From Cichorium intybus (Eukaryota > Streptophyta > Magnoliopsida > Asterales > Asteraceae), in the NCBI GenBank assembly GCA_023525715.1, contig CM042012.1, positions 116,419,298 to 116,483,297 of the forward strand: a stretch of 64,000 bases of DNA, given 5' to 3'. Below the pieces are notes generated by a model. The model was not told the origin of the DNA and searched no databases. It saw nothing but the letters and a program-made list of their open reading frames with translations. A program made the position numbers and the translations under genes. Positions 63,215-64,000 of this stretch are shown here, in pieces. Numbering within the stretch: the first letter of the stretch is position 1; each line of letters opens with the position of its first letter.

Positions 63215-63785
63215 AATTGTCGTCATTTTTCAGCGATGAATTTTCAAATATCTTAAAGGAACTCCATCTCTTGGCCTTTGGTATCCAGCTAACTCTGATT
63301 TTCAGCTTAACGCCTTCACCGACTCCGACTATGGAGGATGCAGACTAGACAGGAAAAGCACATCTGGTTCTTGCCAATTTCTAGGAGGCAGACTGGTAAG
63401 TTGGACTTCAAAGAAACAATCATGCGTGTCCACTTCAACCGCAGAAGCTGAATATGTAGCCGCCGCAAGCTGTTGTTCACAAGTCATGTGGATGCAAACT
63501 CAATTACGTGACTATGGCTACAAAGTCTCACAAATTCCCATATTTTGTGACTCAACCAGCGCTATTGCCATTTCTCACAATCCCGTGCACCATTCCATGA
63601 CAAAGCACATCGACATTCGATATCACTTCATCAAAGACAACATTCAAAAGGGTCATATCGAAATGCACTTCATCAACACCGAAGATCAAATTACCGATGT
63701 CTTTACTAAGGCTCTAGACGAAACCAAGTTTCAATACTTCCTAGGCCGTCTAGGAATGTTAAATCCAGATAACATCCATTCCTAA
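63215..63785 (+). pseudogene. SIRE-type pol fragment, RNase H end
   Basis: Opens near IFKYLKGTPSLGLWYP with an in-frame TGA just before it, then FTDSDYGGCRLDRKSTSGSC, TSTAEAEYVAAASCC, and stops after LGMLNPDNIHS. It is close to, but distinct from, the RNase H at 49727-50700 and lies in the opposite orientation. Everything upstream of RNase H is missing at the junction with the other SIRE copy. Confidence 0.85.
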
Positions 63786-63823
63786 TCTCTTACTTTTTGT
63801 TTGTACAAAAGATTGTTTACTTT

Positions 63824-63955
63824 CATTCAAATAGAAAATTTTTCCAAAAACATTCAAATAACCAAAATTTTCCAAAAACATTCAAATAACCAAAATTTTC
63901 CAAAAACATTCAAATAACCAAAATTTTCCAAAAACATCCACATAATCAAAAATCA
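63824..63955 (+). repeat. 28 bp tandem repeat after the SIRE pol
   Basis: Five units (three identical at 63851, 63879 and 63907) with core CATTCAAATAACCAAAATTT. Same position relative to pol as the repeat at 49562-49710, different sequence. Confidence 0.85.
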
Positions 63956-64000
63956 CAAAAATTAGGATAAAGTTTTATCTTTTAAAGTCTTTATAAAACC

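Larger units (their letters stand above)
41808..63215 (-). mobile_element. SIRE/Maximus-type copia with accessory genes, 5' truncated
   Basis: Minus-strand order: C-terminal gag, protease-integrase, [gypsy insertion], reverse transcriptase-RNase H, a tandem repeat, two antisense Agenet genes, a sense accessory gene, PPT (AAGGGGGAATTG-like) and 3' LTR. The lineage call rests on the gag-pol linker (GTKQVWIPK), pol sequence and the downstream extra gene. The capsid part of gag and the 5' LTR are missing: at about 63215 the sequence switches to an inverted SIRE-type fragment. Confidence 0.85.

Overview
This is a transposon-dense stretch of plant nuclear DNA. Evidence: LTR retrotransposons with tRNA-iMet- or tRNA-Asp-type primer sites, a FAR1-type Mutator element carrying a ULP1-like gene, spliced genes with GT..AG introns, and long (TA)n tracts. 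The SIRE-type copia elements with extra downstream genes point to a eudicot, possibly Asteraceae; that placement is a weak inference. I see no host housekeeping gene, rRNA, tRNA or CRISPR array.

Layout. 1-3868: end of a chromovirus-like gypsy element (+) with a 2.5 kb LTR. 3869-7475: gag-protease, leader and 5' LTR of a second gypsy element (-). 7476 to about 18335: a Mutator-like element with a broken FAR1-type transposase (+) convergent with a broken multi-exon ULP1-like gene (-); its non-coding DNA is full of the palindrome ATTCATATATGAAT. About 18336-20989: non-coding or unrecognised DNA with three (TA)n tracts and a palindrome cluster. 20990-34641: a Tork/Tnt1-type copia (+), TSD TCTTT. 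Its 5' LTR is split by an 8.4 kb non-autonomous Athila-like element (21220-29643, -, TSD GCTCT) that has gag-protease and an env-position gene but no reverse transcriptase, RNase H or integrase. 34647-37978: AT-rich flank and an unusual AATAGCGG-rich block. 37979-41807: LTR, gag and protease of another gypsy element (+). 41808 to about 63215: a SIRE/Maximus-type copia (-) split by an 8.8 kb non-autonomous gypsy element (51292-60097, TSD GAGGA). 63215-64000: end of another SIRE-type pol (+) in inverted orientation.

The most interesting part is the accessory block of the SIRE element, between pol and the 3' LTR (42878-49338). It holds a spliced, proline-rich sense gene and, in antisense, two tandem copies of a small Agenet/Tudor-like gene. 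All three have TATA-like boxes 50-100 bp upstream of their starts. This looks like a cassette of potential chromatin-reader genes, with their own promoters, carried inside a retrotransposon.

The nesting gives a relative history. The SIRE element entered a gypsy element and was then hit by the non-autonomous gypsy, whose LTRs differ at about 12 of 2556 sites. The Tork element (about 8 LTR differences in 407) was hit by the Athila-like element (3 substitutions and 1 indel in 1101). The two youngest insertions both lack an intact pol, so both were probably mobilised in trans.
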